This document shows, in pieces, positions 44,784 to 54,401 of a stretch of 64,000 nt of DNA. Location of the stretch: the NCBI RefSeq assembly GCF_013389455.1, contig NZ_CP058278.1:2852001-2916000 (forward strand), read 5' to 3'. This DNA comes from Flavobacterium inviolabile. Its GTDB lineage: Bacteria; Bacteroidota; Bacteroidia; Flavobacteriales; Flavobacteriaceae. Each line of letters begins with the position of its first letter. The stretch's first letter is position 1. The translations under genes were made by a program, and so were the position numbers. The notes under the pieces were generated by a model that was given only the letters and a program-made list of their open reading frames with translations, searched no databases and was not told where the DNA came from.

Positions 44784-45191
44784 ATGTTAAGTGATTCTCA
44801 AAAAACAATACTGTTTGGCTTACTGTTTTTCTCTTTTATATTTTACTCCTTCCGGCTGTATGACAACCGGCATACGCAATCCGGCAGCCACAATGTACTG
44901 GCGGATAACGGCAAAAAAATATGGCAGCAGAAAAACTGCATTGCCTGCCACCAGATTTACCAGCTGGGCGGCTACCTGGGGCCGGATTTGACCAATACCT
45001 ATTCTGTAAAAGGTCCGGAATATATTGAAGCCTTCTTGAGAAGCGGTACTGTGGTCATGCCCGATTTTAAATTGAACCGGACAGAAATAACAGCATTAAT
45101 AGCCTATTTGAAGCAAATTGATGCCAGCGGTTCCTCCGACCCAAGAACCTTTACGATTAAAAATAACGGAATGATTGAACAAGATGAATAG
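44784..45191 (+). CDS. norC: Nitric oxide reductase cytochrome c subunit
   Basis: A 135-aa protein. A single N-terminal membrane anchor (ILFGLLFFSFIFYSF) is followed by one c-type haem site NCIACHQ and a distal Met in GTVVMPDF. It is the electron-input subunit for NorB, whose gene overlaps by 17 bp. It lies under an Fnr-type box. This is the cytochrome-dependent (cNor) type, and a quinol-dependent norB lies at 49596. Confidence 0.9.
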   Translation: MLSDSQKTILFGLLFFSFIFYSFRLYDNRHTQSGSHNVLADNGKKIWQQKNCIACHQIYQLGGYLGPDLTNTYSVKGPEYIEAFLRSGTVVMPDFKLNRTEITALIAYLKQIDASGSSDPRTFTIKNNGMIEQDE

Positions 45192-46506
45192 TAGTAAAAA
45201 ATTTCTAATTGCGGGATTATTCCTTTTAGTGGCAGGACTGTTGTTTGGTATTACCGGAACCCTGCAATATTGTATACCCGGTTTTTTAAAAGCCAGTCTT
45301 TCCTTCGAAAAAATACGGCCTTTACATGTTTCTTCCGTGCTGTTCTGGATTATTTTAAGCGCTGTAGGCAGTGTTATCAATTATCTCCAGGAACATTCCG
45401 GACGGGAAATACGCTTTCCGGTACTGGTAAAAATTCAATTCTGGATTTTTGTGCTAACCATACCGGTCATACTGTGCTCCTACCTGTTCGGCTATTTTGG
45501 CGGCAGGGAATATTGGGAATTCCATCCGGTGCTGGCAATACCGATAGTAACAGGATGGCTGCTCTTCCTGATTCACTTTTTCAGTACGCTGAAATCACTG
45601 AAACAACAACCGGTATATGTCTGGATGTGGTGCACCGGAATTGTATTCTTCCTGTTTACCTTCCTGGAATCCTATTTGTGGCTTATTCCGTATTTCCGGA
45701 ATAACATTATAACGGATATGACCCTGCAATGGAAATCCTACGGATCGATGGTAGGCTCCTGGAACATGCTTATTTACGGCTGCAGCATTTACCTGATGGA
45801 TAAAATCAGCGGACATCAGCAGTACAGCTTTTCCAAAACGGCATTCCTGCTGTACTTTTTAGGACTATTCAATTTAATGTTCAACTGGGGGCATCATATC
45901 TATTCGCTGCCTACCCATTCCTATATCAAATACATCAGTTATGCCGTAAGCATGACCGAATTACTGATCCTGGGCCGTATCATCTATAACTGGAAAGCCA
46001 CTTTGAGCACTGCCAAAAAACACATCCATTATTTATCCTACCGCTTTCTGCTGGCTGCCGACGTCTGGGTCTTCCTGATGCTGGTACAGGCGATACTCAT
46101 ATCCATTCCGGCTATAAACCTGTACACACATGGTACCCATATCACGGTTGCCCATACTATGGGAGCGACAATCGGGATCAACACCATGCTGTTATTTTCC
46201 TTTGTATATGATATTTTCGGGACAAAAAAAGGAACTATCCGTTCCAAAAAAATGTTCGATTACGGTTATATGATGGCCAACATTTCGCTTTTTATTTTCT
46301 GTCTGTCATTAATCATAGCGGGCATACTTCGCTCCAAATGGCAGATGAATCCCGATCAGCCAGCTTTTAGCACTATGATGCAGCAACTCAGTCCGTTTTA
46401 TATCCTTTTTTGCGTTTCCGGAATTACGCTGGCAGCAGGATTCTTCCTGATACTGTATCATTTAATCCGGAATACCGGAAATAATGCTAAAAATCGGCTT
46501 TTTTAA
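45175..46506 (+). CDS. norB: Nitric oxide reductase catalytic subunit (cNor type)
   Basis: 443 aa with about 12 membrane helices of the haem-copper oxidase superfamily. Haem and FeB ligands are visible as His in RPLHVSS, FNWGHHIYSLPTH and HGTHITVAHTMGA. It reduces 2 NO to N2O. It begins inside the norC gene, so both subunits are translated together. The 87-bp gap downstream holds a separate Fnr-type box. Confidence 0.9.
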   Translation: MNKMNSSKKFLIAGLFLLVAGLLFGITGTLQYCIPGFLKASLSFEKIRPLHVSSVLFWIILSAVGSVINYLQEHSGREIRFPVLVKIQFWIFVLTIPVILCSYLFGYFGGREYWEFHPVLAIPIVTGWLLFLIHFFSTLKSLKQQPVYVWMWCTGIVFFLFTFLESYLWLIPYFRNNIITDMTLQWKSYGSMVGSWNMLIYGCSIYLMDKISGHQQYSFSKTAFLLYFLGLFNLMFNWGHHIYSLPTHSYIKYISYAVSMTELLILGRIIYNWKATLSTAKKHIHYLSYRFLLAADVWVFLMLVQAILISIPAINLYTHGTHITVAHTMGATIGINTMLLFSFVYDIFGTKKGTIRSKKMFDYGYMMANISLFIFCLSLIIAGILRSKWQMNPDQPAFSTMMQQLSPFYILFCVSGITLAAGFFLILYHLIRNTGNNAKNRLF

Positions 46507-46523
46507 AAAATAAAATGCGCTTA

Positions 46524-46567
46524 ATGACTTTTATCAGGTTTTAAAACAAATACATTTAAAATCTTTG
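46524..46567 (+). promoter_or_regulatory. Crp/Fnr-type box and promoter of the 599-aa gene
   Basis: ATGACTTTTATCAG (46524-46537) differs from the palindrome consensus only at the last base and in the loose centre. It is followed after 33 bp by AATCTTTG (46560-46567), a one-mismatch TAnnTTTG. Confidence 0.5.
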
Positions 46568-46593
46568 CTCCTTTTTAAAACCAATATATTTAT

Positions 46594-48393
46594 ATGACTT
46601 CAAACCAACTCCACACTTTTCATATTCCGGTTATGGGGCTCGCCTATACTATTGACAGCCCGATAAAAGTAGCAAAATATGGAATCGCATCGGTTATATC
46701 CGTGATGGATGATGACCTGATTGAAAGGATGAATGCCTTTTACAGTGCGAAATTCAACTTTCCGTACCAGGAAATCACCCAAAAAATGTTCGATTTTCGT
46801 GCCCACCGCATTACTTCCTACTTAAACCTGGTTGATAAAATTGTCAAACAAAAACTGGAACTTCTCAAATCGGAACTTCTCGAAAGCAAAGTCGTAATGG
46901 ACGAATATATCGCGATGCTTCCGGACAGTTCCAAAATAAAAAAGGAACTACAGGAACTGCTTAAAAACGGCAGTGTCCTTAAAGAACAGCTGAAAAGTTT
47001 TATTGATAAAAAACTGAAAGCCGGCGCTATTGATGTCAACATCATGACCAAAGTGGATAAGGATAACTTTGTCCGAAACAAACAACTGCCAATAGAGTTT
47101 AACGATGCCCATGCGGCCTTACGCGGATTTGCCAACAGTGAACTCGAATCGTCTGTTGTGCTTTCTGCAGGAATGAACCCGAGGCTGTATAGCTATTTTG
47201 AACAGTTTGCAGACTTTTATCCCAACAAGCATCAGGTTATCAAAAAGAAAATCATCCTTAAAGTAAGCGATTTCCGTTCGGCAATGATACAAGGCAGTTT
47301 CCTGGCTAAAAAAGGCTTATGGGTTTCGGAATACCGCATCGAATCCGGTTTAAACTGCGGCGGACATGCCTTTGCGACCGACGGTTATCTTCTGGGTGCC
47401 ATCCTCGAAGAGTTTAAAACCAAGAAAGCAGAACTCATACAGGCCACCCACGAATTGTTAAGCAAGGCTTTATTGCAAAAAGGGAAGAACGTACCGGAAC
47501 AACCGCTGGAACTACGCATCACGGTTCAGGGCGGCGTTGGAACAGGTGAAGAACATCAGTTTTTACTGGATCATTATAATGTAGATTCTGTGGGCTGGGG
47601 TTCTCCGTTTTTATTGGTTCCCGAAGCAACTACTGTTGATGCTGCAACCCGCGAACTGCTCAGCAAGGCTACAGAAGCCGATTTGTTCCTCAGCAACATA
47701 TCGCCTTTGGGCGTTCCTTTCAACAGTATAAAAGGAACTACCAATGATGCCTTTCGCGAAAGCCGTATTCTAAAAGGAAAAGCCGGAAGTGCCTGTCCTA
47801 AAAAATACCTGGTTTTAAACAAAGAATATTCCGAACAGGGATTGTGCACAGCATCCAAAAAATACCAGGAATTCAAATTAAACGAACTGGAACTGCAAAA
47901 AGAAGAACTTTCACGGGAAGACTACCATACCCGTTTTACCGAAATAACGGAAAAATCATGCCTTTGCGTGGGATTGTCAAATGCCGCTTTGCTTGACAAT
48001 AAAATGGATGTAAAAGGCGAACCACAGGGCGTTATCATCTGTCCGGGACCGAATATGGCCTATTTTTCCGGTGATGTATCACTTTTCAGAATGGTACAGC
48101 ACATTTACGGAAAGGACAACATACTCCCGCCAAACCAGGAAAGACCGCATTTCTTTATTAAAGAACTACGAATGTATATTGACTATTTTAAAAAAGAAAC
48201 CAGTACCCTGCTCCGCAACACGCTGAACACTAAAAATAACAAACTGGATAAATTCCACCAGAACCTGATGGAAGGCATACGCTATTATCAGGATCTGTTT
48301 ACAAACCAGGAACATTACTTTATGGCTGACAAAAACAATATATTACATGAATTAGCCGCCATTGAAGCCGAAATAACAACATATAGCCATTAA
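46594..48393 (+). CDS. Uncharacterised 599-aa protein of the denitrification island
   Basis: I do not recognise a named function. There is no signal peptide or membrane segment, so it is probably cytosolic. The middle reads like an FMN-binding alpha/beta barrel: SEYRIESGLNCGGHAF, TVQGGVGTGEEHQFLLDHYNVDSVGWGSPF and ICPGPNMAYFS resemble glutamate-synthase or enoate-reductase type signatures. Several conserved-looking Cys (NCGGH, SACPKK, LCTASKK, SCLCVG) could hold metal or a cluster. The N-terminal 150 residues are helical. It has its own box between nor and haemoglobin/azurin genes, which suggests a role under NO or anaerobic conditions. Confidence 0.7.
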   Translation: MTSNQLHTFHIPVMGLAYTIDSPIKVAKYGIASVISVMDDDLIERMNAFYSAKFNFPYQEITQKMFDFRAHRITSYLNLVDKIVKQKLELLKSELLESKVVMDEYIAMLPDSSKIKKELQELLKNGSVLKEQLKSFIDKKLKAGAIDVNIMTKVDKDNFVRNKQLPIEFNDAHAALRGFANSELESSVVLSAGMNPRLYSYFEQFADFYPNKHQVIKKKIILKVSDFRSAMIQGSFLAKKGLWVSEYRIESGLNCGGHAFATDGYLLGAILEEFKTKKAELIQATHELLSKALLQKGKNVPEQPLELRITVQGGVGTGEEHQFLLDHYNVDSVGWGSPFLLVPEATTVDAATRELLSKATEADLFLSNISPLGVPFNSIKGTTNDAFRESRILKGKAGSACPKKYLVLNKEYSEQGLCTASKKYQEFKLNELELQKEELSREDYHTRFTEITEKSCLCVGLSNAALLDNKMDVKGEPQGVIICPGPNMAYFSGDVSLFRMVQHIYGKDNILPPNQERPHFFIKELRMYIDYFKKETSTLLRNTLNTKNNKLDKFHQNLMEGIRYYQDLFTNQEHYFMADKNNILHELAAIEAEITTYSH

Positions 48394-48404
48394 TTGCTCT
48401 TTAT

Positions 48405-48439
48405 AAAAAAGGCTGTCCGTAATACGTGACAGCCTTTTT
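48405..48439 (+). terminator. Rho-independent terminator of the 599-aa gene
   Basis: GGCTGTC (48411-48417) / GACAGCC (48428-48434) stem followed by TTTTT, 15 bp after the stop codon. Confidence 0.8.
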
Positions 48440-48522
48440 GATTTCAGATTTTTTTCTATTGCTTATTGCCCTTTGCCTTTTTACCCATTGCCCTTTACTT
48501 CCCCCCGATAATTTCCGGTTAT

Positions 48523-48567
48523 ATGATTATAATCATAAAATGAAGGTATACAATCATAATACCTTTA
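48523..48567 (+). promoter_or_regulatory. Crp/Fnr-type palindrome and promoter of the second haemoglobin
   Basis: ATGATTATAATCAT is a perfect 14-bp palindrome. A -7-like TACCTTTA follows 33-34 bp downstream (48560-48567). The start codon of the haemoglobin is at 48605. Confidence 0.7.
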
Positions 48568-48604
48568 CCATACACTAAAGTTAAAACCTTAAGAATCTTA
48601 TTAT

Positions 48605-48994
48605 ATGATACGGGAAATTTTGACGCTTGAAGACATCCGGTTATTAGTAGATACTTTTTACGACAGAATCCGCAGCGATGCAATGCTGGGCAGCATATTC
48701 AATACCGTTATCGGGAACAACTGGGACCAGCATCTGGAAAAAATGTACCGTTTCTGGCAGACCATCTTACTGGACGAACATACCTATTCCGGCAGCCCCT
48801 TTCCGGTACACCTCAAACTAGCACTGAACAAAGAACATTTCGAGCAATGGGTCGCTGTTTTTACGGCAACCGTAGACAGTCTTTTTAAAGGTGAAAAAGC
48901 CATGGAAGCAAAATGGCGGGGAGAAAGAATGGCGGCGGTATTCAATGCCAAAATAGCGCATCATCAAACTGAAAATCAAAACTTTAATCAATAA
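48605..48994 (+). CDS. Group III truncated haemoglobin (second copy)
   Basis: A 129-aa trHb3 globin: DTFYDRIRSDAMLGSIF, WDQHLEKMYRFWQTILLDEHTYSGSPFPVHLKL, FEQWVAVFTATVDSLF. It is clearly paralogous to the copy at 34460 but divergent. It leads azurin and a quinol NorB under one palindrome, so NO scavenging or control of NO level is the likely job. It ends 18 bp before the azurin start. Confidence 0.9.
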   Translation: MIREILTLEDIRLLVDTFYDRIRSDAMLGSIFNTVIGNNWDQHLEKMYRFWQTILLDEHTYSGSPFPVHLKLALNKEHFEQWVAVFTATVDSLFKGEKAMEAKWRGERMAAVFNAKIAHHQTENQNFNQ

Positions 48995-49012
48995 CAATCA
49001 AAACAATTTATA

Positions 49013-49537
49013 ATGAAAAGAACATTTAGTCTATCCGTTGTTGTAACAGCTGTACTTTTTTCACTTATCGCCTGTGGCGGAAAAGAAACCAAAGAGGCGA
49101 ATACTGAAGCAGCTACCGTTACAGAAGAAACCGTTACCGAACCGGAAACAGCAGCTCCGGCAGCAGGAAATACACTGAATATAGAAAGTACCGATCAGAT
49201 GCAGTATACCACCAATGAATTAAAGGCCACTGCCGGTACCATCACCCTTACTTTAAAACATAACGGAAAAATGGAAAAATCGGTAATGGGTCACAATCTG
49301 GTGATCTTAAAACCGGGTACCGATATTGCTGCTTTTGCACAAAAGGCTGCCGAAGCCAAAGCTACCGATTACATTCCTGAATCGGAAAAAGGCAGCATCA
49401 TTGCTCATACCAAAGTTATTGGCGGCGGTGAAAGCGATACCATAGAATTTACAATAGCCGAAAAAGGAACCTATGACTTTATCTGTTCGTTCCCGGGGCA
49501 TTATGCCGTGATGAAAGGGAAACTAATTGTCGAATAA
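49013..49537 (+). CDS. Azurin-type cupredoxin lipoprotein
   Basis: 174 aa. Lipoprotein signal (SLIACGG, Cys21), an Ala/Glu/Thr-rich flexible linker to about residue 50, then an azurin domain. Copper ligands are visible: His in MGHNLVI and the C-terminal FICSFPGHYAVMKG (Cys, His, Met). The long linker suits a tethered electron carrier reaching NirK, NosZ or NorC in the periplasm. It lies between haemoglobin and norB. Confidence 0.9.
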   Translation: MKRTFSLSVVVTAVLFSLIACGGKETKEANTEAATVTEETVTEPETAAPAAGNTLNIESTDQMQYTTNELKATAGTITLTLKHNGKMEKSVMGHNLVILKPGTDIAAFAQKAAEAKATDYIPESEKGSIIAHTKVIGGGESDTIEFTIAEKGTYDFICSFPGHYAVMKGKLIVE

Positions 49538-49595
49538 GGCTCCGTGATAGTCATCCCGGATTAATCCAAGTTATTATATATCTAAAAAGAATATT

Positions 49596-51836
49596 GTGAA
49601 TAAAGAAAAAAAACTATGGATCGGATTTGCACTTGTCATGAGTATCTCCTTTGCCATTTTAGGATATTATGGTTATGAAATATACCAAGAATCACCTCCC
49701 ATACCGGACAAGATAATTGCTGACGATACTACCGTCATATTTACAGGTCAGCAAATCAAAGACGGCCAGAATATATGGCAAAGTATGGGTGGTCAGGAGG
49801 TTGGTACGGTCTGGGGGCACGGTGCATACGTAGCTCCCGACTGGACCGCCGACTGGCTCCACAAAGAAGCGGAATTTATTTTAAATAAATATGCTCAGGC
49901 AGATTACCATAAAACATTTAATACCTTAAACGATGAACAGAAAGCCGCTTTAAAAATCCGGTTACAGGCCGATGTTCGTAAAAACACTTTTGACAAAAAT
50001 ACCGGTACAATTACCATTTCGGCAAACAGAGTCGCTGCCATTGCCCATCTGAGTGAATACTATAAGGGATTGTTTATGGATAATCCCGAATTTGATAAGC
50101 TCAGAGCAGATTATGCCATTCCAAAAATGGCAATCAGGGATCCGGAAAGAATGCATAAAATGACAGCATTTTTCTTTTGGGCTACCTGGGCTACCGTAAC
50201 CGAAAGACCCAATGCCAAAGTGTCCTATACCCACAACTGGCCTTCGGAAGAATTAGTAGGCAATGTCGCCACCAAAGACCTGTTGGTCTGGTCCGGTGTG
50301 AGTATCATCCTGCTCCTTTTCTGTATCGGAATCCTGATTTTTTATCATGTTAAATCCGGAGAAACCGAAGAACTGGAAACCCCGGCGCAGGATCCTTTAC
50401 TAAAACAAGGAATGACACCGTCTATGTACCGGATTAAAAAGTACTTCTGGATTGTCAGCCTGTTAATTGTCCTGCAGGTTGTAATGGGTGTTATCACCGC
50501 ACATTATGGTGTTGAAGGCAACGGATTCTTTGGTATCCCGATCGATAAAATACTGCCTTATGCCGTTACCCGTACCTGGCATACACAGCTGGCAATTTTC
50601 TGGATTGCAACGGCCTGGCTGGCAACAGGACTTTATATTGCTCCTGCCGTTTCCGGTAAAGACCCAAAATTTCAGGTATTCGGAGTCAACTTCCTGTTTT
50701 ATGCCCTGTTACTGATTGTACTGGGTTCTATGGCCGGGCAATGGATGGGGGTCATGCAGAAATTAAACCTGATCGATAACTTCTGGTTCGGACATCAGGG
50801 ATACGAATATGTCGACCTGGGACGATTCTGGCAGGTATTCTTACTGGTCGGACTGTTTTTATGGCTGGCATTAATGATCCGGCCGTTATTACCGGTTTTA
50901 AAGAAAAAAACCGAAGAAAAGAATCTGATTATCATGTTCCTTATTTCCTGTACGGCCATTGCTTCATTTTATGCAGCCGGCTTAATGTGGGGAAGACAGA
51001 CCAATCTGGCTATTGCCGAATACTGGCGCTGGTGGGTTGTACACTTATGGGTAGAAGGATTTTTCGAAGTTTTCGCAACTGTCGTAATCGCTTTCTTATT
51101 CGTAAGGCTGGGCTTGCTAAAAACCAAAACGGCAACTTTAAACGTTCTTTTTTCAACCATCATTTTTATGACCGGCGGAATTTTAGGAACCTGTCACCAT
51201 TTATATTTTTCAGGTACTCCTACAGCCGTTATGGCGTTTGGAGCCACCTTTAGTGCGCTGGAAATCGTACCACTGGTTTTAATCGGTTATGAAGCCTTCC
51301 ACAACTATAAACTTTCCAAATCGACCGAATGGATCCGCGATTATAAATGGCCGATCTATTTTATGATCGCTGTAGCTTTCTGGAATTTCTTAGGCGCAGG
51401 GGTATTCGGATTCATCATTAACCCTCCTATTGCGCTGTATTATGTACAGGGCTTAAATACCACTCCTTTGCATGGACATACGGCGCTATTCGGAGTATAC
51501 GGCATGCTGGGCATCGGGTTAATGCTGTTTGTACTGAGAAGCCTGTACCGCCATGAACAATGGGATGAAAAACTGATGAAATTTATTTTCTGGTCAACCA
51601 ATATCGGCCTTTTATTAATGGCTTTACTAAGCTTACTGCCAATCGGAATCTGGCAGGCTGTAGAAAGCATTGAAAAAGGAATGTGGTATGCCCGTTCGGC
51701 AGAATTGATGCAACAACCCGGAATGGTAACATTAAAATGGCTCCGGGCTATCGGTGACACCATTTTCGGATTCGGTGTGCTGGCCCTGTGCTGGTTCGTC
51801 TTTACGCTTACTTTTAAAAAGAAAAAAGCAGTATAA
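49596..51836 (+). CDS. norB: Quinol-dependent nitric oxide reductase
   Basis: 746 aa from a GTG start. The N-terminal 240 residues are the cytochrome-c-like extension typical of qNor, without a CxxCH haem site, anchored by helices at both ends. A 12-helix NorB core follows (AVTRTWHTQLAIFWIATAWLATGLYIAP, TCHHLYFSGTP, HGHTALFG). It takes electrons from the quinol pool to reduce NO. It duplicates the reaction of norCB encoded upstream and may serve NO detoxification. Confidence 0.95.
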   Translation: MNKEKKLWIGFALVMSISFAILGYYGYEIYQESPPIPDKIIADDTTVIFTGQQIKDGQNIWQSMGGQEVGTVWGHGAYVAPDWTADWLHKEAEFILNKYAQADYHKTFNTLNDEQKAALKIRLQADVRKNTFDKNTGTITISANRVAAIAHLSEYYKGLFMDNPEFDKLRADYAIPKMAIRDPERMHKMTAFFFWATWATVTERPNAKVSYTHNWPSEELVGNVATKDLLVWSGVSIILLLFCIGILIFYHVKSGETEELETPAQDPLLKQGMTPSMYRIKKYFWIVSLLIVLQVVMGVITAHYGVEGNGFFGIPIDKILPYAVTRTWHTQLAIFWIATAWLATGLYIAPAVSGKDPKFQVFGVNFLFYALLLIVLGSMAGQWMGVMQKLNLIDNFWFGHQGYEYVDLGRFWQVFLLVGLFLWLALMIRPLLPVLKKKTEEKNLIIMFLISCTAIASFYAAGLMWGRQTNLAIAEYWRWWVVHLWVEGFFEVFATVVIAFLFVRLGLLKTKTATLNVLFSTIIFMTGGILGTCHHLYFSGTPTAVMAFGATFSALEIVPLVLIGYEAFHNYKLSKSTEWIRDYKWPIYFMIAVAFWNFLGAGVFGFIINPPIALYYVQGLNTTPLHGHTALFGVYGMLGIGLMLFVLRSLYRHEQWDEKLMKFIFWSTNIGLLLMALLSLLPIGIWQAVESIEKGMWYARSAELMQQPGMVTLKWLRAIGDTIFGFGVLALCWFVFTLTFKKKKAV

Positions 51837-51845
51837 GTCTTTTAG

Positions 51846-51906
51846 TGGGGATATCCGGAACGCTTTCAGTAATACAAAATGAAAGTACTGTTTCCGGATC
51901 TTCCCA
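51846..51906 (+). promoter_or_regulatory. Structured hairpin upstream of nadA
   Basis: An imperfect hairpin with an 8-bp core ATCCGGAA/TTCCGGAT, an outer GGGG/CCC block and an inner GCTTTCA/TGAAAG block. It fills the gap between the qnorB stop and the nadA start. No T-run follows, so it may be a processing site or 5' UTR control element instead of a terminator. Confidence 0.4.
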
Positions 51907-51923
51907 ATTAAAATAACAACAGT

Positions 51924-52856
51924 ATGAATAAATCATTTTTAATCGCGGAAATAAACCGGTTACGCAAAGAAAAAAATGCGGTAATCCTGGCACATTATTA
52001 CCAGCACAACGATATTCAGGAAATTGCCGATTTTGTGGGCGACAGCCTTGAACTATCCAAAAAAGCTTCCGCTACCGATGCGGCGGTCATTGTATTTGCA
52101 GGAGTGCATTTTATGGCCGAAACAGCAAAAATTTTAAACCCCGATAAAAAAGTACTCTTACCGGATGCCGATGCCGGTTGTTCCCTCGCCGACAGCTGTA
52201 AACCGGAAGATTTTAAAAAATTAAAAGAACAATATCCCAACCACACCGTTGTGACCTATATTAACTGCTCTGCCGAGATCAAGGCACTGAGCGACATTGT
52301 GTGTACGTCATCCAATGCTAAAAAAATTATTGCCTCAATACCCGAAGAACAAAGTATTCTCTTTGCGCCCGACAGGAATCTGGGCAACTATCTCCGCAAG
52401 GAAACCAACCGGGATTTACTGCTCTGGGACGGTTCCTGCATTGTTCACGAAGCTTTCTCTTTTGATAAACTTGTCGCCCTCTATACCAAAAATCCAACCG
52501 CTAAAATAGTAGCTCATCCGGAATCTGAAAGCCATATTCTGAAAACAGCCCACTATATCGGTTCGACCTCCGGGATACTGCATTATATAAAAAACGATCC
52601 ATCACTGATTTTTATCGTCGCCACGGAAGCCGGTATCCTGTATCAGCTTTCAAAAGAAGTTCCGGAAAAAACACTTATTCCCGCACCATCACAGGAAGAC
52701 AATACCTGTGCCTGCAGTGAATGTGCTTTTATGAAAATGAATACACTGGAAAAATTATGGCTGTGCCTGAAAAATGAAAGCCCGGAAATAACGATTGACG
52801 AACCGTTACGAAACAAAGCTTTACAGCCCATACGCAAAATGTTGTCCCTTTCATAA
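51924..52856 (+). CDS. nadA: Quinolinate synthase
   Basis: 310 aa. Cluster Cys positions are seen in [21 protein letters not shown] and [15 protein letters not shown]. The N-terminal LAHYYQ motif and [13 protein letters not shown] agree with NadA. The enzyme condenses iminoaspartate with dihydroxyacetone phosphate using a labile 4Fe-4S cluster. It is paired with nadB 11 bp downstream. nadC is not in the window. Confidence 0.95.
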   Translation: MNKSFLIAEINRLRKEKNAVILAHYYQHNDIQEIADFVGDSLELSKKASATDAAVIVFAGVHFMAETAKILNPDKKVLLPDADAGCSLADSCKPEDFKKLKEQYPNHTVVTYINCSAEIKALSDIVCTSSNAKKIIASIPEEQSILFAPDRNLGNYLRKETNRDLLLWDGSCIVHEAFSFDKLVALYTKNPTAKIVAHPESESHILKTAHYIGSTSGILHYIKNDPSLIFIVATEAGILYQLSKEVPEKTLIPAPSQEDNTCACSECAFMKMNTLEKLWLCLKNESPEITIDEPLRNKALQPIRKMLSLS

Positions 52857-52867
52857 ATGTTTTAAAA

Positions 52868-54382
52868 ATGGAAAAAACAGACATACTCATCATAGGCTCC
52901 GGGCTGGCAGGTTTATTTCTGGCCATCAAAACGGCTCAGAAACGCCCGGATCTTTCCATTGTTATCATGACCAAATCCCTGGCCGATACCGGAAATACCC
53001 GTTATGCTCAGGGCGGAATCGCCACAGTGACCGATCTGGTAAACGACAGCTACGAGCAGCACATACAGGACACCCTGAGTGCCGGTGGCGGCTGTTGCAA
53101 TGAAAAAATTGTCCGCATGGTCGTTCAGCAGGCTCCGGACAGAATAGAAGAACTGCTCACTATGGGCATTGCTTTCGATACAAAACCGTCCGGAATCTGG
53201 GATCTGGGACTGGAAGGCGGGCATTCCCGCAACCGTATACTGCATCATAAAGACATTTCCGGACTGGAAATAGAACGGAAATTACTGGCGGTAATCCCTC
53301 AATTACCCAACATCCGGTTACTGGAAAACCAGCTGTGTGTTGACCTGAGTACCGAAAAAGACAAAACAGATCAGGAATATTGTTCCGGTGTTTTCTATTT
53401 TAATAAAACCAGACATCGCATCAAACATATCCGGGCAAGATCCATTGTACTGAGTACCGGCGGTTGCGGTCAGCTTTTTAAAAATACCACCAATCCGGAG
53501 GTTGCCACCGGCGACGGTGTTGCCATGGCCTATCGTGCCGGGGCGGCAATTGAACAGCTGCACTACATACAGTTCCATCCTACTGCGCTTTATGAAGCAA
53601 ACAAACATCCTTTTTTCCTGTTATCGGAAGCATTGCGAGGCTTCGGTGCCTATGTTGTGGATGAAAACCAAAAGCGTTTTCTTTTTAAATATGACACCCG
53701 CGGCGAACTCGCCACGCGGGATATCGTATCGCAGGCCATCAATAGCGAACTGGAAAAAACTGGCAAAAAACACGTCTATCTCGATTGCAGACACCTTGAT
53801 TACGACGCGTTCTACCGGCACTTCCCGACCATCACCGATTATTGCCGCACTATCGGGTTAAATCCTCAGGAAGACCTGATTCCCGTGGTACCGGCAGCAC
53901 ATTATCAGTGTGGCGGTATAACCGTAGACCAGCATTCCCGTACAACGGTTAAAAACCTGTATGCCATCGGGGAATGTTCCTGTACCGGATTGCACGGCAA
54001 AAACCGCCTCGCGTCCAATTCGCTGCTGGAAGCCCTTGTATTTGCTCATCAGGGATCGGAACACATCTGCAAGACCATTGATACCATTGCCTTTTCATCC
54101 CTGATCTTTATGAATAAGCAGCAGTCCGTTTTACCAGACAATCCTGATTCCGGATTTGCGGCATTAAAAGAAGAATTGCAGCAGGCCATGACTGCTTTTT
54201 ATACCGATAAAGAAGCCAAAACAGCATTAAATACCATCAAACAGCTTAAAACCACAGCCGACCAGATTAACAGTAAGCAGAAAATCACACCGTCTTTTAT
54301 CGAACTGATCAACATGCTTACCGTAGCCTCTTTAATTGTCGAACAAACCAAACATTCTAAAAACGTCACCCCACTGACTTAA
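52868..54382 (+). CDS. nadB: L-aspartate oxidase
   Basis: 504 aa. FAD-binding GSGLAGLFLA at the N-terminus, RYAQGGIATV, HPTALYE and the C-terminal GECSCTGLHGKNRLASNSLLEALVF are characteristic. It oxidises aspartate to iminoaspartate. It can use fumarate in place of oxygen, so it works anaerobically. Together with nadA it makes quinolinate for NAD. It is located between NO reductase and RIC. Confidence 0.95.
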   Translation: MEKTDILIIGSGLAGLFLAIKTAQKRPDLSIVIMTKSLADTGNTRYAQGGIATVTDLVNDSYEQHIQDTLSAGGGCCNEKIVRMVVQQAPDRIEELLTMGIAFDTKPSGIWDLGLEGGHSRNRILHHKDISGLEIERKLLAVIPQLPNIRLLENQLCVDLSTEKDKTDQEYCSGVFYFNKTRHRIKHIRARSIVLSTGGCGQLFKNTTNPEVATGDGVAMAYRAGAAIEQLHYIQFHPTALYEANKHPFFLLSEALRGFGAYVVDENQKRFLFKYDTRGELATRDIVSQAINSELEKTGKKHVYLDCRHLDYDAFYRHFPTITDYCRTIGLNPQEDLIPVVPAAHYQCGGITVDQHSRTTVKNLYAIGECSCTGLHGKNRLASNSLLEALVFAHQGSEHICKTIDTIAFSSLIFMNKQQSVLPDNPDSGFAALKEELQQAMTAFYTDKEAKTALNTIKQLKTTADQINSKQKITPSFIELINMLTVASLIVEQTKHSKNVTPLT

Positions 54383-54401
54383 TAATTATATTTTTTCAAC
54401 T

